A DNA stretch of 51,464 nucleotides from assembly GCA_944393255.1 (NCBI GenBank), contig CALXZP010000054.1, forward strand, positions 1-51,464. The letters are read 5' to 3'. This DNA comes from an uncultured Clostridia bacterium. GTDB taxonomy: Bacteria > Bacillota > Clostridia > UBA1381. This document shows positions 26,068 through 36,328 of the stretch, one piece after another; positions within the stretch are counted from its first letter, which is position 1, and every line of letters begins with the position of its first letter. A program made the position numbers and the translations under genes. Under the pieces are notes generated by a model that saw only the letters and a list, made by a program, of their open reading frames with translations, was not told where the DNA came from and ran no database searches.

Positions 26068-27351
26068 ATCGTATCGCTCCTCCTCGTCTGCGGCTAAATA
26101 GATCCATAAAACCACTAAGGCAGTAATACACAGTATCCCGGCCGCAAGCGCGGCGGGCATACGCACTGACGAATCGATCAGCTTCGGCATTTTTATCGGC
26201 TTTTCCTTTTCCGAGCCGTCATTGCCGAGCGGTATAAGCGATCTGTTCACAGTTTCTATGCTGTCTTTGGATTTTTTTGCGACAAGCTTGTTGCGGCTGT
26301 ACACCTCTTTAAGTCTTGTCAGCTCAATATCTGAAAGCGGTATCGAATCCGTGCGTGCGGCAAGCAGCTGGTATGTGCTTGCTCCGCTGCCGTCGTCGGT
26401 ACGCCGCAGTATCGCGTAGTTATAGAACGAACGGTTGGTGGAAAAACGCACATAATATATTTCATCGCCAAGATCGTACAGGTTTGTGATCAGATAGAAC
26501 TTATCGTCGGTATTCCTGCGCGTAAGCGCGAGATTATAATCGCTGAGCGCTGAATAGTCGCCTATATCAAAGCTTGTAAACCTTGCCGCTTCGGTAAGCG
26601 CGGTCTCAAGCCGTTCCTCCTCGGCCGCGGATATGTTTTCCGATATATCTTTATACGTGACGCTTTGCGCCGAAGCGTCTTTAAGTCCGGAAAAGAAAGC
26701 TGAAAGATGCGCATTCCCGGAGGAAACGTCAACGTCAGGGCGGAAAAAGCCCGAGTTCCAGCTAACCACACCGGATGAAGCCGCACATGGCGGGGCGTTG
26801 ATATATTTGTATGCGATCCCGTTCATAACGGTATAATATTCGGCATTTGTCTCTATGCCGTTGGTGTATTCCCTGTAAATAATATATTTTGTATCGCCGT
26901 TTTCGCCGACTGCAAACTGCCCTTCAACGCCGGGAGCGCTGTTATAGCCTTTTGACAGTGAAGCGATGTTTTCGGCGCGCTGCAATGCGTCGTCATATTT
27001 GAATATGTCGGTGCATACACACTCGTTTGCGCCGTCGGCTCTGAAAATAACAAGGTAAGGGCTTTCATTATTATCAAAGTACATTATATCTGCATAAACT
27101 ACGCCGGTCGGGTATTTTCCGCCGTAGCTGCCGGGATCCGCATTTCCGCCCTGCGTATCCGTGCTTATAACGCCGTATGCGAACATTTGGTCGTTAAGGG
27201 CATAGCCGAAAACGGAAGCGGCCTTGCCCGCGATCCCTTCGGCATGAGCCGGAAAGATCATGAATGATGCGGCGATGGTGAAGCAGCAGATCAGACATAA
27301 CAGCCTGTAAAGCCGTCTTTTCAATAATTCACCGTCCCTTCTTTTGTGCAT
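26056..27351 (-). CDS. unrecognised membrane-anchored extracytoplasmic protein
   Basis: I do not recognise this 431-residue protein. It has a basic N-terminus and a signal-peptide-like segment (residues about 15-37, ending FPAHAEG), a long polar region rich in Tyr, Ser, Asn and Asp, and one transmembrane helix near residues 398-420 followed by a short charged tail, implying a large outside domain held in the membrane. YIIYREYTNG and FYLITNLYDLGDEIYYVRF suggest beta structure. The ATG at 27351 lacks a ribosome site; a TTG at 27324 has AGAAGGGA upstream and may be the true start, giving 422 residues. It lies upstream of the SGNH esterase in the same direction, with a terminator between. Confidence 0.7.
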   Translation of the reverse strand: MHKRRDGELLKRRLYRLLCLICCFTIAASFMIFPAHAEGIAGKAASVFGYALNDQMFAYGVISTDTQGGNADPGSYGGKYPTGVVYADIMYFDNNESPYLVIFRADGANECVCTDIFKYDDALQRAENIASLSKGYNSAPGVEGQFAVGENGDTKYIIYREYTNGIETNAEYYTVMNGIAYKYINAPPCAASSGVVSWNSGFFRPDVDVSSGNAHLSAFFSGLKDASAQSVTYKDISENISAAEEERLETALTEAARFTSFDIGDYSALSDYNLALTRRNTDDKFYLITNLYDLGDEIYYVRFSTNRSFYNYAILRRTDDGSGASTYQLLAARTDSIPLSDIELTRLKEVYSRNKLVAKKSKDSIETVNRSLIPLGNDGSEKEKPIKMPKLIDSSVRMPAALAAGILCITALVVLWIYLAADEEERYDKRL

Positions 27352-27413
27352 TGCCGGAAGATCCGGCTTTAGTATCTGTATATCAAGGACATATCATACC
27401 ATTATTGCATATA

Positions 27414-27442
27414 ATTATATAAAAAATTTTGTTAAAATTCAA
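27414..27442 (-). promoter_or_regulatory. candidate promoter of the 26056 gene
   Basis: On the minus strand TTGAAT (27442-27437) and TATAAT (27419-27414) are 17 nt apart, in a strongly A/T-rich region. Confidence 0.55.
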
Positions 27443-27539
27443 TCATATTTAGCTTAATTATATATGACATAACAGTTACAATTGTTACAGCTGTGCGGAT
27501 CCTTTATTCATTTTATTGCATTTTTATGAGATATTCCAC

Positions 27540-27568
27540 TTTACAAACGGACAGTTATGAGGTATAAT
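27540..27568 (+). promoter_or_regulatory. promoter of argC-argB
   Basis: TTTACA (27540-27545) and TATAAT (27563-27568) are 17 nt apart, giving a leader of about 70 nt. I see no clear ArgR-type palindrome. Confidence 0.8.
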
Positions 27569-27642
27569 ATATAAGAAAAAACGCAGTCGGCCGCGGCAGC
27601 GTGCTGCGCGTCGGGGTAAATTACATACGGAGGATCATCAAG

Positions 27643-28680
27643 ATGATAAAAACAGCGGTATTGGGCGCTACGGGCTATGCAGGTATCGAGCTTGTCCGCA
27701 TACTTTCCGGACACGGACAGGCCGATATAAAGATACTCGGCTCGCAGAGCTTTGACGGGCAGCCGATATCGGAGGTATACAGGAATTTTGAACACGTGCT
27801 CGGGCTGGAGTGCGAGAAACTCGATCTTGACAGGGTATCGGAATGCGATGTTGCGTTTACGGCTCTGCCGCACGGCGCATCAAAGGACGTCATCCCGTCA
27901 CTTATAGAACGCGGGCTTAAGGTAATAGATCTGAGCGGTGATTTCAGATATGACGATATAGAGGTATATGAAAAGTGGTACGGTCAGAAGCATTCGTCAC
28001 CGGAGCTTTTAAAGGAATCGGTATACGGGCTTCCGGAGCTTTACCGCGGCAGGATAAAGGATGCAAGACTAATAGGCAATCCGGGCTGCTATACGACCTG
28101 TTCGATACTCGGCGCTTATCCGGTGCTCAAGAGCGGTCTCGGAAGCAGCGAAAATATAATCGTGGACGCAAAATCGGGAGTGACCGGAGCCGGCAGAGGT
28201 CTTTCTCTGGCATACCATTTCTGTGAATGTACGGAAAACACAAAGGCGTATAAGATAGCTTCACACCGTCACACCTCGGAGATAGAGCAGGAGCTTTCCA
28301 AGGCTGCGGGCACGGAGGTCATGATCTCGTTCACTCCGCATTTGATACCGCAGAAGCGCGGCATACTCTCCACGATATATGTCAATCTTAACAGAAAATG
28401 CACCACAGAGGAGCTTACGGAGCTCTATAAGGAATTTTATAAAGACGAATATTTTGTGCGTGTTAAAAACGCAGGCGAGCTGCCGGAGACAAAGCATGTG
28501 GCAGGCTCGAATTTTGTGGATATAGGAGTGGTCGTGGACGAACGTTTGAACAGAGCGGTCATAGTGTCGGCGCTCGATAACATTTTCAAGGGAGCGGCGG
28601 GACAGGCTGTGCAGAATATGAATATCATGTTCGGACTGGACGAAAAGACCGGCATAGCAAACGCGGGCTTTTACCTTTGA
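27643..28680 (+). CDS. argC: N-acetyl-gamma-glutamyl-phosphate reductase
   Basis: ArgC makes N-acetylglutamate semialdehyde with NADPH, the third step of arginine synthesis. The 345-residue protein has the Rossmann motif GATGYAG at 8-14, the active-site GNPGCYTT with Cys149, SGVTGAGRG, and HRHTSEIEQ with the catalytic His. ATG 27643 with CGGAGGA 8 nt upstream is used; an in-frame GTG at 27601 has no ribosome site. It is followed by argB after 31 nt. argJ and argD are not in this window. Confidence 0.96.
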   Translation: MIKTAVLGATGYAGIELVRILSGHGQADIKILGSQSFDGQPISEVYRNFEHVLGLECEKLDLDRVSECDVAFTALPHGASKDVIPSLIERGLKVIDLSGDFRYDDIEVYEKWYGQKHSSPELLKESVYGLPELYRGRIKDARLIGNPGCYTTCSILGAYPVLKSGLGSSENIIVDAKSGVTGAGRGLSLAYHFCECTENTKAYKIASHRHTSEIEQELSKAAGTEVMISFTPHLIPQKRGILSTIYVNLNRKCTTEELTELYKEFYKDEYFVRVKNAGELPETKHVAGSNFVDIGVVVDERLNRAVIVSALDNIFKGAAGQAVQNMNIMFGLDEKTGIANAGFYL

Positions 28681-28711
28681 TCGAACGTTAGCTTGGAAGG
28701 AAGGATATAAA

Positions 28712-29584
28712 TTGCAGGAACTTATAAAAAAAGCGGGGATACTGATAGAGGCGCTGCCATACATACAGAAATTTTCCGGCAAAACAGTTGTTATAAAGTA
28801 CGGCGGCAACGCAATGATAAACGATGATCTGAAAAACAGGGTAATGGAGGACATAACCCTGTTGAAATTCATAGGATTAAATCCTATAGTAGTGCACGGC
28901 GGCGGCCCGGATATTTCAAAGGCGCTCAATGATAAGGGCGTAAAGAGCAGATTTGTCAACGGTCTGCGCGTAACGGACGAGGAGACCGTCAGCGTTGCGC
29001 AGCAGGTACTCATAGGCAAGACGAATAAGGAAATAGTTAAGCTTCTCAATACAAAGGGCGGCAGGGCTATAGGCATAAGCGGTCTGGACGGCTCTTTTAT
29101 CGAATGTGAAAAGCAGAAAACGGTGGTTGACGGCGAAGAGGTCGATATAGGCTATGTCGGCAGGATAATACATGTTAAGCGCTGTATTCTCGATCTGCTT
29201 TGCAGAGATCAGTGGATACCGGTCATAGCGCCTATAGGCACGGACGATGAGGGCAACAGCTACAATATAAATGCCGATACGGTCGCTTCGGCGGTAGCGG
29301 CGGCGGTCGAGGCGGAAAAGCTCATGCTGCTGACGGACGTTGAGGGTATCAAGGACAGAGACGGAAAGATCGTATACGAGGCAGGCAGAGAGCAGATAAA
29401 CGAGATGATCGCCGACGGAACGATAAACGGAGGCATGATACCAAAGGTAAAGGGCTGCCTTAACGCCATTGAAAACGGCGTAACGGGCGTGCATATAATA
29501 GACGGAAGGATACCGCATTGCCTGCTGCTTGAGATATTTACCAAGACCGGTATCGGAACGCTTATAAAGAGCGAAAAATATTAA
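28712..29584 (+). CDS. argB: acetylglutamate kinase
   Basis: ArgB phosphorylates N-acetylglutamate, the step before ArgC. The 290-residue protein has [29 protein letters not shown] and [10 protein letters not shown], all typical of the amino-acid kinase family. The start is TTG, placed by GGAAGGAAGG at 28695-28704. The N-terminal helix and the internal sequence ([10 protein letters not shown]) resemble arginine-sensitive kinases, but I cannot confirm feedback inhibition. The proS gene follows closely. Confidence 0.95.
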   Translation: MQELIKKAGILIEALPYIQKFSGKTVVIKYGGNAMINDDLKNRVMEDITLLKFIGLNPIVVHGGGPDISKALNDKGVKSRFVNGLRVTDEETVSVAQQVLIGKTNKEIVKLLNTKGGRAIGISGLDGSFIECEKQKTVVDGEEVDIGYVGRIIHVKRCILDLLCRDQWIPVIAPIGTDDEGNSYNINADTVASAVAAAVEAEKLMLLTDVEGIKDRDGKIVYEAGREQINEMIADGTINGGMIPKVKGCLNAIENGVTGVHIIDGRIPHCLLLEIFTKTGIGTLIKSEKY

Positions 29585-29618
29585 TGTGCGTTCGGCACGG
29601 AAAGGAATGAACGAAAAA

Positions 29619-31325
29619 ATGAGAATGTCAAAGCTTTTGATGCCCACGCTGAGAGAGGTGCCGGCGGAGGCGGAAATTTCAAGCCATCAGCTCATGCTGC
29701 GCGCCGGACTTATAAGAAAGCTTGCGGCGGGAGTGTATTCATATCTGCCGCTGGGGCTGAGGTCGCTTAAAAAAGTAGAACAGATAGTACGCGAGGAGAT
29801 GGACAGAGCGGGAGCGCAGGAGCTGCTAATGTCGGCACTTCTTCCTGCGGAGGCATATCAGGCTTCCGGCAGATGGGAGGTTTTCGGACCGAACATGTTC
29901 AAGCTCAAGGACCGCGGCGACCGTGATTTTTGTCTCGGGCCTACGCATGAGGAGATCTTCACGCAGGCAGTGATAGACAATGTAAGATCGTATAAAGAAT
30001 ATCCTATGACGCTGTATCAGATCCAGACAAAGTACCGCGATGAGGGCAGACCGCGTTTCGGGCTTATACGCGGCAGAGAATTCATAATGAAGGACGCCTA
30101 CAGCTTTGATCTTGACGCAAAGGGACTTGACGAGTCATATAAGAAGATGTACGACGCGTATTGCAGGATATTTACTCGCCTCGGACTGGATTTCACGATA
30201 GTTGACGCAGACAGCGGAGCTATGGGCGGCAGCGGTTCGCAGGAATTCATGGTAAAATCACCCGTGGGCGAGGACGGGATCGCTTACTGCGACGCATGCG
30301 GCTACGCGGCGAACTATGAAAAATGCGAGTGCATCCCCGAGCCGAAGGCTCAGCCTGAGGGCGAGCTTGAGCTTGAAAAGATAGAAACGCCTAACGCGCA
30401 TACTATAGACGAGCTTGTGGAGTCGCTCGGCATGGAAGCATATAATTTTGCCAAAACAATAATATATAAGGCTGACGGAAAATATATAGCTGTCATGGTT
30501 CGGGGCGACCGCGACGTCAACGAGGTAAAGCTCAAGAACCTCATCGGCTGCACTGACGACCCTGAGCTTGCCGAGCCGGCGGCGGTACGTGAGATAACGA
30601 ATGCGCAGGTAGGCTTTGCGGGGCCGATAGGACTTGATATACCCGTATATGCAGATAAAGAGGTCGCGCTTATGAGGAATTTTGTCGTTGGCGCGAACGA
30701 GACTGATATGCATTATAAGAATGTGAATATCGGACGTGATTTTGAACCGGATATGGTAGCGGACATACGCGTTGTCGTAACGGGAGACAAATGTCCGAAA
30801 TGCGGAGAGAGCATAAAATCGGAGCAGGGCATAGAGGTAGGACATATCTTTAAGCTCGGAACGAAGTATTCCGACGCGCTTGGACTGAAATATCTCGACG
30901 AGTCGGGAAAGCAGCAGACGGTCATAATGGGGTGCTACGGTATAGGCGTAACAAGATGTCTTGCCGCCGCAGTTGAACAGAAGCATGATGATAACGGCAT
31001 AATCTGGCCGGTATCCATAGCTCCGTACCAGGCTATAGTCGTTCCCGCAAATTATAAGAGCGAGGAGCAGATGGCGGAGGCTGAGCGCATTTATGCGGCT
31101 CTGTGCGACGCCGGTATAGAAACGCTAATAGACGACAGAAGCGAGCGCGCGGGCGTTAAGTTCAAGGATGCGGATCTTATCGGCATACCGGTGAGGATAG
31201 TTGTGGGTAAGAAGATAGAAGACGGCATAGTTGAATATAAAGAGCGCACGATGGATAAGGCTGAGGAAATGGCTGCCGATGATGCAGTTGAAAAGGTGGT
31301 CTCATTTGTAAGATCGGGCATATGA
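29619..31325 (+). CDS. proS: proline--tRNA ligase (bacterial type with editing domain)
   Basis: ProS charges tRNA(Pro). The 568-residue protein starts [13 protein letters not shown]. It has class II motif 2 around [18 protein letters not shown], a YbaK-like editing insertion at about residues 225-375 that removes mischarged alanine, and motif 3 GCYGIGVTR, then the anticodon-binding domain ([19 protein letters not shown]). The start is uncertain: ATG 29619 is preferred, although AAAGG at 29601-29605 is 13 nt away; ATG 29607 is too close to it. It is probably cotranscribed with argB, as no terminator intervenes. Confidence 0.95.
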   Translation: MRMSKLLMPTLREVPAEAEISSHQLMLRAGLIRKLAAGVYSYLPLGLRSLKKVEQIVREEMDRAGAQELLMSALLPAEAYQASGRWEVFGPNMFKLKDRGDRDFCLGPTHEEIFTQAVIDNVRSYKEYPMTLYQIQTKYRDEGRPRFGLIRGREFIMKDAYSFDLDAKGLDESYKKMYDAYCRIFTRLGLDFTIVDADSGAMGGSGSQEFMVKSPVGEDGIAYCDACGYAANYEKCECIPEPKAQPEGELELEKIETPNAHTIDELVESLGMEAYNFAKTIIYKADGKYIAVMVRGDRDVNEVKLKNLIGCTDDPELAEPAAVREITNAQVGFAGPIGLDIPVYADKEVALMRNFVVGANETDMHYKNVNIGRDFEPDMVADIRVVVTGDKCPKCGESIKSEQGIEVGHIFKLGTKYSDALGLKYLDESGKQQTVIMGCYGIGVTRCLAAAVEQKHDDNGIIWPVSIAPYQAIVVPANYKSEEQMAEAERIYAALCDAGIETLIDDRSERAGVKFKDADLIGIPVRIVVGKKIEDGIVEYKERTMDKAEEMAADDAVEKVVSFVRSGI

Positions 31326-31380
31326 CCGGATAAAAATATACATGCGCCGTTAAGACAGTATATTCCGGCTGTTTTTGGCA

Positions 31381-31427
31381 AAACGGTCTCTGAAGATCCC
31401 GAGCGGATCCTCAGAGACCGTTTTTTT
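31381..31427 (+). terminator. terminator after proS
   Basis: AAACGGTCTCTGA pairs with TCAGAGACCGTTT, with an inner GATCC/GGATC stem, followed by seven T ending at 31427. Confidence 0.9.
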
Positions 31428-31468
31428 AGAAGCGTCTGTTTTAAAATCATGAAATCGTCCGGTAAATA

Positions 31469-31497
31469 TTGAATTTGCGGCATTTATATGCTATAAT
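31469..31497 (+). promoter_or_regulatory. promoter of the double S11 gene and rodA-like gene
   Basis: TTGAAT (31469-31474) and TATAAT (31492-31497) are 17 nt apart, 68 nt before the ATG at 31566. Confidence 0.7.
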
Positions 31498-31565
31498 TGT
31501 TGTTAGAGAATTATATTGGTATACGTTTTTAAATTATCTGAACGTACTGATAGGAGGAAAATTTT

Positions 31566-34073
31566 ATGACGAGAAGGATATCGGCGCTTGCGGCATTTGT
31601 AATGCTTGTACAGATACTTTTTTCCGGTCTTGCAGAGGCGGCAAGCGTAGGGGGGAATTATATATCATCGTCCGGTGCGTGCGTTATGGATTATGAGACC
31701 GGCGAGGTATTGTATGAGTATAACGGAAACATTCCGCGCGTTCCTGCAAGCATGACAAAGATAATGAATCTGTACTGTGTTTACGAAGCGCTGGAAAACG
31801 GTGAGATCTCGCTCGATACGGTCGTTCCGATAAGTGCAAATGTATACAATAAATCCCGCGATCCGGTTTATCAGAGCGTACTGCCTCTTTATTACGGTAC
31901 GACGTATACTGTGGATGAGATGATAGATGTAGTTGTTGCATATTCGGCGAGCGGAGCGGCTGTGGCGCTTGCGGAGCTTGTAGGCGGCGGCAGCGAGGCG
32001 GCTTTTGTGGACAGGATGAATAAGACGGTCGCCGATATGGGCATAGACGCCTATTATTACGACAGCTGCGGTATAGCGAATAACGAGGTCTCGCCGATAG
32101 CTATGGCTGTGCTGGCAAGAAACATCATAAGGGATCATCCCGATATCCTTGCAAGGAGCGCAAAGACTTCTGTATATTTTCACGGGAATACGTACAGAAC
32201 TACCAACCACCTGCTTGACACATACTATTATGCCGGAGCAGACGGACTTAAAACGGGGACGACGCCTGCGGCCGGTTACTGCTTCTGCGGCACCGCCGTG
32301 CGGGGCGGAAGAAGAATGATAGCGGTAACGATGAATTCCTCATCGGCGGGACAGCGGTTCATCGATACCGCCAGACTGCTTGACTACGGCTTTGCTGCCG
32401 CCGGCGACCGGTACGACAGCATCTATTATACCGACCTGCGTACGTTTGTCAACGGCAGTGAAATGCCCACGTTTATGTATAACGGAAGCGAGCCGCATGC
32501 GGTCATAATAGCGGAGGATCTGAAGGATTACGGATTTGACGTGTCATACGATGAAAGCACGGCCGTGCTCAGTATAAAATATGCTCCGGATAAACAGGTA
32601 ACGCCTATGCCGCCGGAGAGCTACAGCGGAAACAGCGGGGAAAAGGCGTTTACGGTGACAAGCGGCAGCGGTGTAACAGTGGTATTGAACGATGGGCTGA
32701 CGGAGCATAAGCTGACGGATGTATATAACATAGGCGGATATATGTGCGTTTCAGTGGACGAGTTCAGCGGCATATATGACTTTTCGTGGAACGAGGCTGA
32801 AAAAGCGGCGTATATACAGGCTTCTTTGAAACAGCCCGAGGGCGCTGTGCTTAACGGAGAGCAGCTGACCTCAGCAAGCGCGTATATAATGGACTATGAG
32901 ACCGGAGCCGAGCTGTACAGCTATGACGGAGATACACAGCGGCCTGTCGCGTCGATAGCAAAAATGATGTCGGTATACGTGATACTTGATGCAATAAAGA
33001 ACGGAGAGGTCAGTCTTGATACGGTCGTTCCTATCAGTGAAAACGTATACGAGCTTTCACGGGTAGAGGACTATAAGATGATGGTAAATCTTGAGTATGA
33101 CGAGGATTATACTCTTGACGAGATGATAGACATGATAGTTATAGACTCGGCTGCCGCCTGTGTTACGGCCGTGGCGGAGCTGATATGCGGGAGCGAGGAA
33201 GCGTTTGCGGAGAGGATGAATGCAAAAGCCGAGGAGATAGGTATAGACTCCGTGTTCTATAACGGCACCGGAGTTTGTCTTGATCCGGAAACCGACAGGG
33301 AAAATCTTATGTCTGCAAAAGAAGTAGCGGTTATGACACAGCATATGATCCGTGATTATCCGGAGATACTTGAACGCACAAAGCGCGCGTCGGTAGATTT
33401 TCACGGGAGTACCTACTATAATCTGAACAAGCTGTTTACCGATCATTACTATGAGGGTGCGGACGGCTTCAAGAACGGAATGACGGAAGCGTCGGGCTAC
33501 TGTATGTGCGGTACTGCGGAGCGTGACGGAAAGCGTATCATAACGGTAACTCTGCCGTCCGATTCAAACGAATCGAGATTTACCGACACGATAAAGATGT
33601 TCAATTACGGCTTTGAACAGCTGGGCGTAGACACATCCGGAGCGGAGTCATATCCCAATGAGCCCGTTTTCACGGACGCGAGCCGGATAAAGATCAATAT
33701 TGACGGCAATTATGAAATGACCTTTCCCGACCAGCAGCCGGTCATAGTGAACGACAGAGCGATGATCCCGATAAGAGCGCTCATGGAAACGCTTGAAAAG
33801 ACGGTTGAATGGGACGGAGCGAAACAGCAGACAATAATAAGCGACGGCACGGTGACGGTGAAGCTCAGAGCCGGGAGTGATGTTATGGTAAAGGAGATAA
33901 AAAATCCGATAGACGGCAGCGTCAGGACGGAGGAGCAATCGCTTGACGCAGCGCCGGTGATACTTAACGGAAGAATGTGTCTGCCGCTGCGGGCTGTAGT
34001 CGAGGCCTTCGGCGCGGCGGTCATATGGGAGCAGGATACCGAGACAATACTGATAATTGCCGGAGTCTGCTGA
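31566..34073 (+). CDS. secreted tandem D-alanyl-D-alanine carboxypeptidase-like protein with copper-amine-oxidase-like domains
   Basis: The 835-residue protein has a signal peptide (cleavage near residue 26) and two S11-type (PBP5/DacA-like) domains, residues about 30-290 and 430-690, which would trim the D-Ala end of peptidoglycan stems. Domain 1 keeps SMTK (Ser62, Lys65) and KTG (229-231), but the SxN motif reads SAS (127-129). Domain 2 keeps SIAK (463-466), but has SAA (528-530) and KNG (636-638), so it is probably weak or inactive. A copper-amine-oxidase-like linker lies at about 290-420 and a fuller copy at the C-terminus (about 705-835). AGGAGGAAAA precedes the ATG. The rodA-like gene follows, linking it to wall elongation. 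Confidence 0.85.
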   Translation: MTRRISALAAFVMLVQILFSGLAEAASVGGNYISSSGACVMDYETGEVLYEYNGNIPRVPASMTKIMNLYCVYEALENGEISLDTVVPISANVYNKSRDPVYQSVLPLYYGTTYTVDEMIDVVVAYSASGAAVALAELVGGGSEAAFVDRMNKTVADMGIDAYYYDSCGIANNEVSPIAMAVLARNIIRDHPDILARSAKTSVYFHGNTYRTTNHLLDTYYYAGADGLKTGTTPAAGYCFCGTAVRGGRRMIAVTMNSSSAGQRFIDTARLLDYGFAAAGDRYDSIYYTDLRTFVNGSEMPTFMYNGSEPHAVIIAEDLKDYGFDVSYDESTAVLSIKYAPDKQVTPMPPESYSGNSGEKAFTVTSGSGVTVVLNDGLTEHKLTDVYNIGGYMCVSVDEFSGIYDFSWNEAEKAAYIQASLKQPEGAVLNGEQLTSASAYIMDYETGAELYSYDGDTQRPVASIAKMMSVYVILDAIKNGEVSLDTVVPISENVYELSRVEDYKMMVNLEYDEDYTLDEMIDMIVIDSAAACVTAVAELICGSEEAFAERMNAKAEEIGIDSVFYNGTGVCLDPETDRENLMSAKEVAVMTQHMIRDYPEILERTKRASVDFHGSTYYNLNKLFTDHYYEGADGFKNGMTEASGYCMCGTAERDGKRIITVTLPSDSNESRFTDTIKMFNYGFEQLGVDTSGAESYPNEPVFTDASRIKINIDGNYEMTFPDQQPVIVNDRAMIPIRALMETLEKTVEWDGAKQQTIISDGTVTVKLRAGSDVMVKEIKNPIDGSVRTEEQSLDAAPVILNGRMCLPLRAVVEAFGAAVIWEQDTETILIIAGVC

Positions 34074-34110
34074 CCGGTCAAAAATAACGAATAGATTTTC
34101 AGAGGTGTTG

Positions 34111-35259
34111 ATGCAATTGAAAAAAAATAAATTAACCGGATACGGACTGCAGCCTGTTATAGCGAAGGAATTTGACTGGTTTCTGTTCCTGCTTACCGTG
34201 CTCACAGCGGCGTTTGGTCTTGTTGTAGTATACTCGGCTACACGCTCTACAGGCTCCAATTCGAATATAATAGTTCAGTCCGGAGCATATTGTCTCGGCA
34301 TAGGGCTGATGCTCGCAATAAGCTTTTTTGACTATGAGCAGTTTTCAAATATGGTAAAGTATATATACATTTTCGCTTTATTCATACTTGTTATCGTGCT
34401 CATATTCGGAGAAGGCGAGGAGAGCTGGGGAGCGAGGAGCTGGATACGTATAGGTTCTATAGGCTTCCAGCCGGCTGAATTTGCAAAGCTGTGCTTTGTC
34501 CTCACGTTTTCATATCATTTGTCTAAGGTAGAGGATAAAATAAATAATATAAAGGCGGTATTGGGACTTACGGTCCATTTTGCCGTTCTGCTGGTGCTTA
34601 TACTGATGGAGCCGGATATGGGAAGCGCAATGGTATTTATATTCATGTTTGCATGTATGATGTTTGTGGCAAAGCTCTCATATAAATATATAATCCCGGT
34701 GATAGCGTGCGGAGCGGTGTCGCTGCCTGTCATATACAACTTCGTGCTTGAGGATTACCAGAGGAAAAGAATAGATGTGTTCTTTGATCCGACTATCGCG
34801 CCGGATGCAGAAGGCTACAACGTTATACAATCAAAGATAGCCATAGGCTCCGGACAGCTGTGGGGGCGCGGTTATCTTGAGGGTACGCAGAACCAGATGG
34901 GGCTGATCCCGTCAAAAACGACGGATTTTATATACAGTGTTCTGTCGGAGGAGTTCGGATTTATAGGAGCGGTGATCGTTGCGGTGCTGCTGTTTGTCCT
35001 GATATACAGATGCTTTAAGGCGGCGAAAAGTGCGGATAATACGTTCGGGAGATATATATGCACAGGCGTCGGCGCTATGTTCCTGTTTCATGTATTTGAG
35101 AATATAGGTATGTGCATAGGTATAATGCCGGTCACAGGTATACCGTTGCCGTTCATAAGCTATGGAGGAACGTCTCTGGTAACCAATATGGCGGCGATAG
35201 GTCTGGTTTTGAGCGTCACCTATCATAATAAGCCACGGGTACGGGTAGATGTGTATTAG
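34111..35259 (+). CDS. rodA: rod-shape peptidoglycan glycosyltransferase, RodA/FtsW/SpoVE family
   Basis: SEDS proteins polymerise glycan strands from lipid II with a partner class B PBP. The 382-residue protein has about ten membrane segments. The sequence GRGYLEGTQNQMGLIP, then TDFIYSVLSEEFGFIGA, matches RodA better than FtsW, whose usual consensus has a different loop; the last part has GIPLPFISYGGTS. I use ATG 34111 with AGAGGTG just upstream; the longer frame from 34057 would run into the preceding gene's end. It is 37 nt after the double carboxypeptidase gene and probably cotranscribed. RodA rather than SpoVE is inference. Confidence 0.85.
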   Translation: MQLKKNKLTGYGLQPVIAKEFDWFLFLLTVLTAAFGLVVVYSATRSTGSNSNIIVQSGAYCLGIGLMLAISFFDYEQFSNMVKYIYIFALFILVIVLIFGEGEESWGARSWIRIGSIGFQPAEFAKLCFVLTFSYHLSKVEDKINNIKAVLGLTVHFAVLLVLILMEPDMGSAMVFIFMFACMMFVAKLSYKYIIPVIACGAVSLPVIYNFVLEDYQRKRIDVFFDPTIAPDAEGYNVIQSKIAIGSGQLWGRGYLEGTQNQMGLIPSKTTDFIYSVLSEEFGFIGAVIVAVLLFVLIYRCFKAAKSADNTFGRYICTGVGAMFLFHVFENIGMCIGIMPVTGIPLPFISYGGTSLVTNMAAIGLVLSVTYHNKPRVRVDVY

Positions 35260-35296
35260 AGCGATAAAGGGATATCCGTCCGATGTGATTTAATAT

Positions 35297-35332
35297 AAAA
35301 AATGTATCGAGCTTCTGCCCGATACATTTTTT
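35297..35332. terminator. bidirectional terminator between rodA-like and CAP genes
   Basis: AAAAAATGTATCG (35297-35309) pairs with CGATACATTTTTT (35320-35332), giving T runs on both strands. Confidence 0.9.
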
Positions 35333-35371
35333 ATATGCGCCGTGAAGCAGCGGCGCTGTTTATTGCATACT

Positions 35372-36184
35372 TTATCTTACAGAAGCAAATTCCTGAGCCC
35401 AGTATATGCCGTATGCGCCGCCGCGCACAAACGCTATCCCGACCTCTTTCAGCTTGGGGTCGAGGATGTTCCCGCGGTGGGATGAGCTGTTCATCCATGC
35501 GTCAACAACGCTTTTCGGATCCGGCTGTCCCGCGGCAAGGTTTTCCGCGGCCGCAGTATAGCGTATCCCCATGTTCTTAATGCGGTCGAACGGCGTAAGC
35601 CCCTCCGGTGTGTTGTGAGAAAAATAGTTCCGTTCAGCCATATCCGCGCAGTGAGCGTGCGCTGCGGCCGCCAGGTCGCTGTTCCATATAAGCGGCGGCA
35701 GTCCGCCGTGTATACGCCTCTGTTCGTTGACGAGATCCAGAACATCGTATTGCCAGCCGGAGCAGTCTTCGGCTATATCGCTCGTAAGATATACTGTGCC
35801 GTCCGAAACGCATACTTCCGCATCAAGCGCAGAGGCTGCGGCGGACAGAGGAATGGTAAAGGTGCCGCCGGAAATGGAAATGTCCCCGTCGGTCATATAG
35901 CCTATATTATTGATATATATGCGGCGGTTATCCGCAAACATCGTTATATTAAGATCGGAGCTGAACGCTGTAACGCGGCATTCCTCCGGGAACCATTGCA
36001 CGGTAAATCCGGCCGCCTCAAAAATGGTGCGGGCCGAGACCTGTATATCGTCTATGCCGCTTCCGGCAACGATACAGTTTACCGGCGCGCCGTTCAGTAC
36101 GATATTGCTGCCTGCGGCTGCCGCCGGAAAGGCGTGTCCGCAGCACAGTGCTGCGGAGAGCATACATGGTATAAAAAACCTCAT
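35372..36184 (-). CDS. secreted CAP-domain (SCP-like) protein
   Basis: The 270-residue protein has a signal peptide (MRFFIPCMLSAALCCGHAFPAAAAG). A divergent copper-amine-oxidase-like domain covers about residues 25-150. The CAP domain follows from about 155: LVNEQRRIHGGLPPL, AHCADMAERNYFSHNTPEG, AENLAAGQ, and SSHRGNILDPKLKEVGIAFV, with the conserved His and Glu residues. Clostridial proteins of this type resemble the YkwD group; the function is unknown, often linked to the spore coat or wall. ATG 36184 with ACAGGAG upstream is preferred over the TTG at 36202. Confidence 0.9.
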   Translation of the reverse strand: MRFFIPCMLSAALCCGHAFPAAAAGSNIVLNGAPVNCIVAGSGIDDIQVSARTIFEAAGFTVQWFPEECRVTAFSSDLNITMFADNRRIYINNIGYMTDGDISISGGTFTIPLSAAASALDAEVCVSDGTVYLTSDIAEDCSGWQYDVLDLVNEQRRIHGGLPPLIWNSDLAAAAHAHCADMAERNYFSHNTPEGLTPFDRIKNMGIRYTAAAENLAAGQPDPKSVVDAWMNSSSHRGNILDPKLKEVGIAFVRGGAYGIYWAQEFASVR

Positions 36185-36221
36185 CAATAAGTCTCCTGTC
36201 AAAAATCTATGATCAGATATT

Positions 36222-36250
36222 ATTATACACTATTTTTCGCCGTCAGACAA
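36222..36250 (-). promoter_or_regulatory. promoter of the CAP-domain gene
   Basis: On the minus strand TTGTCT (36250-36245) and TATAAT (36227-36222) are 17 nt apart, about 40 nt before the start codon. Confidence 0.7.
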
Positions 36251-36260
36251 TAGCTAAAAT

Positions 36261-36304
36261 AAAAAAACTGCGGCAGGGATATCAAGATCCGCACCGCAGT
36301 TTTT
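36261..36304 (-). terminator. terminator of the SASP gene
   Basis: On the minus strand AAAAACTGCGG (36304-36294) pairs with CCGCAGTTTTT (36273-36263), and the T run extends to 36261. Confidence 0.85.
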
Positions 36305-36328
36305 CATGAAAAGAAAGAATGTAAGGAT

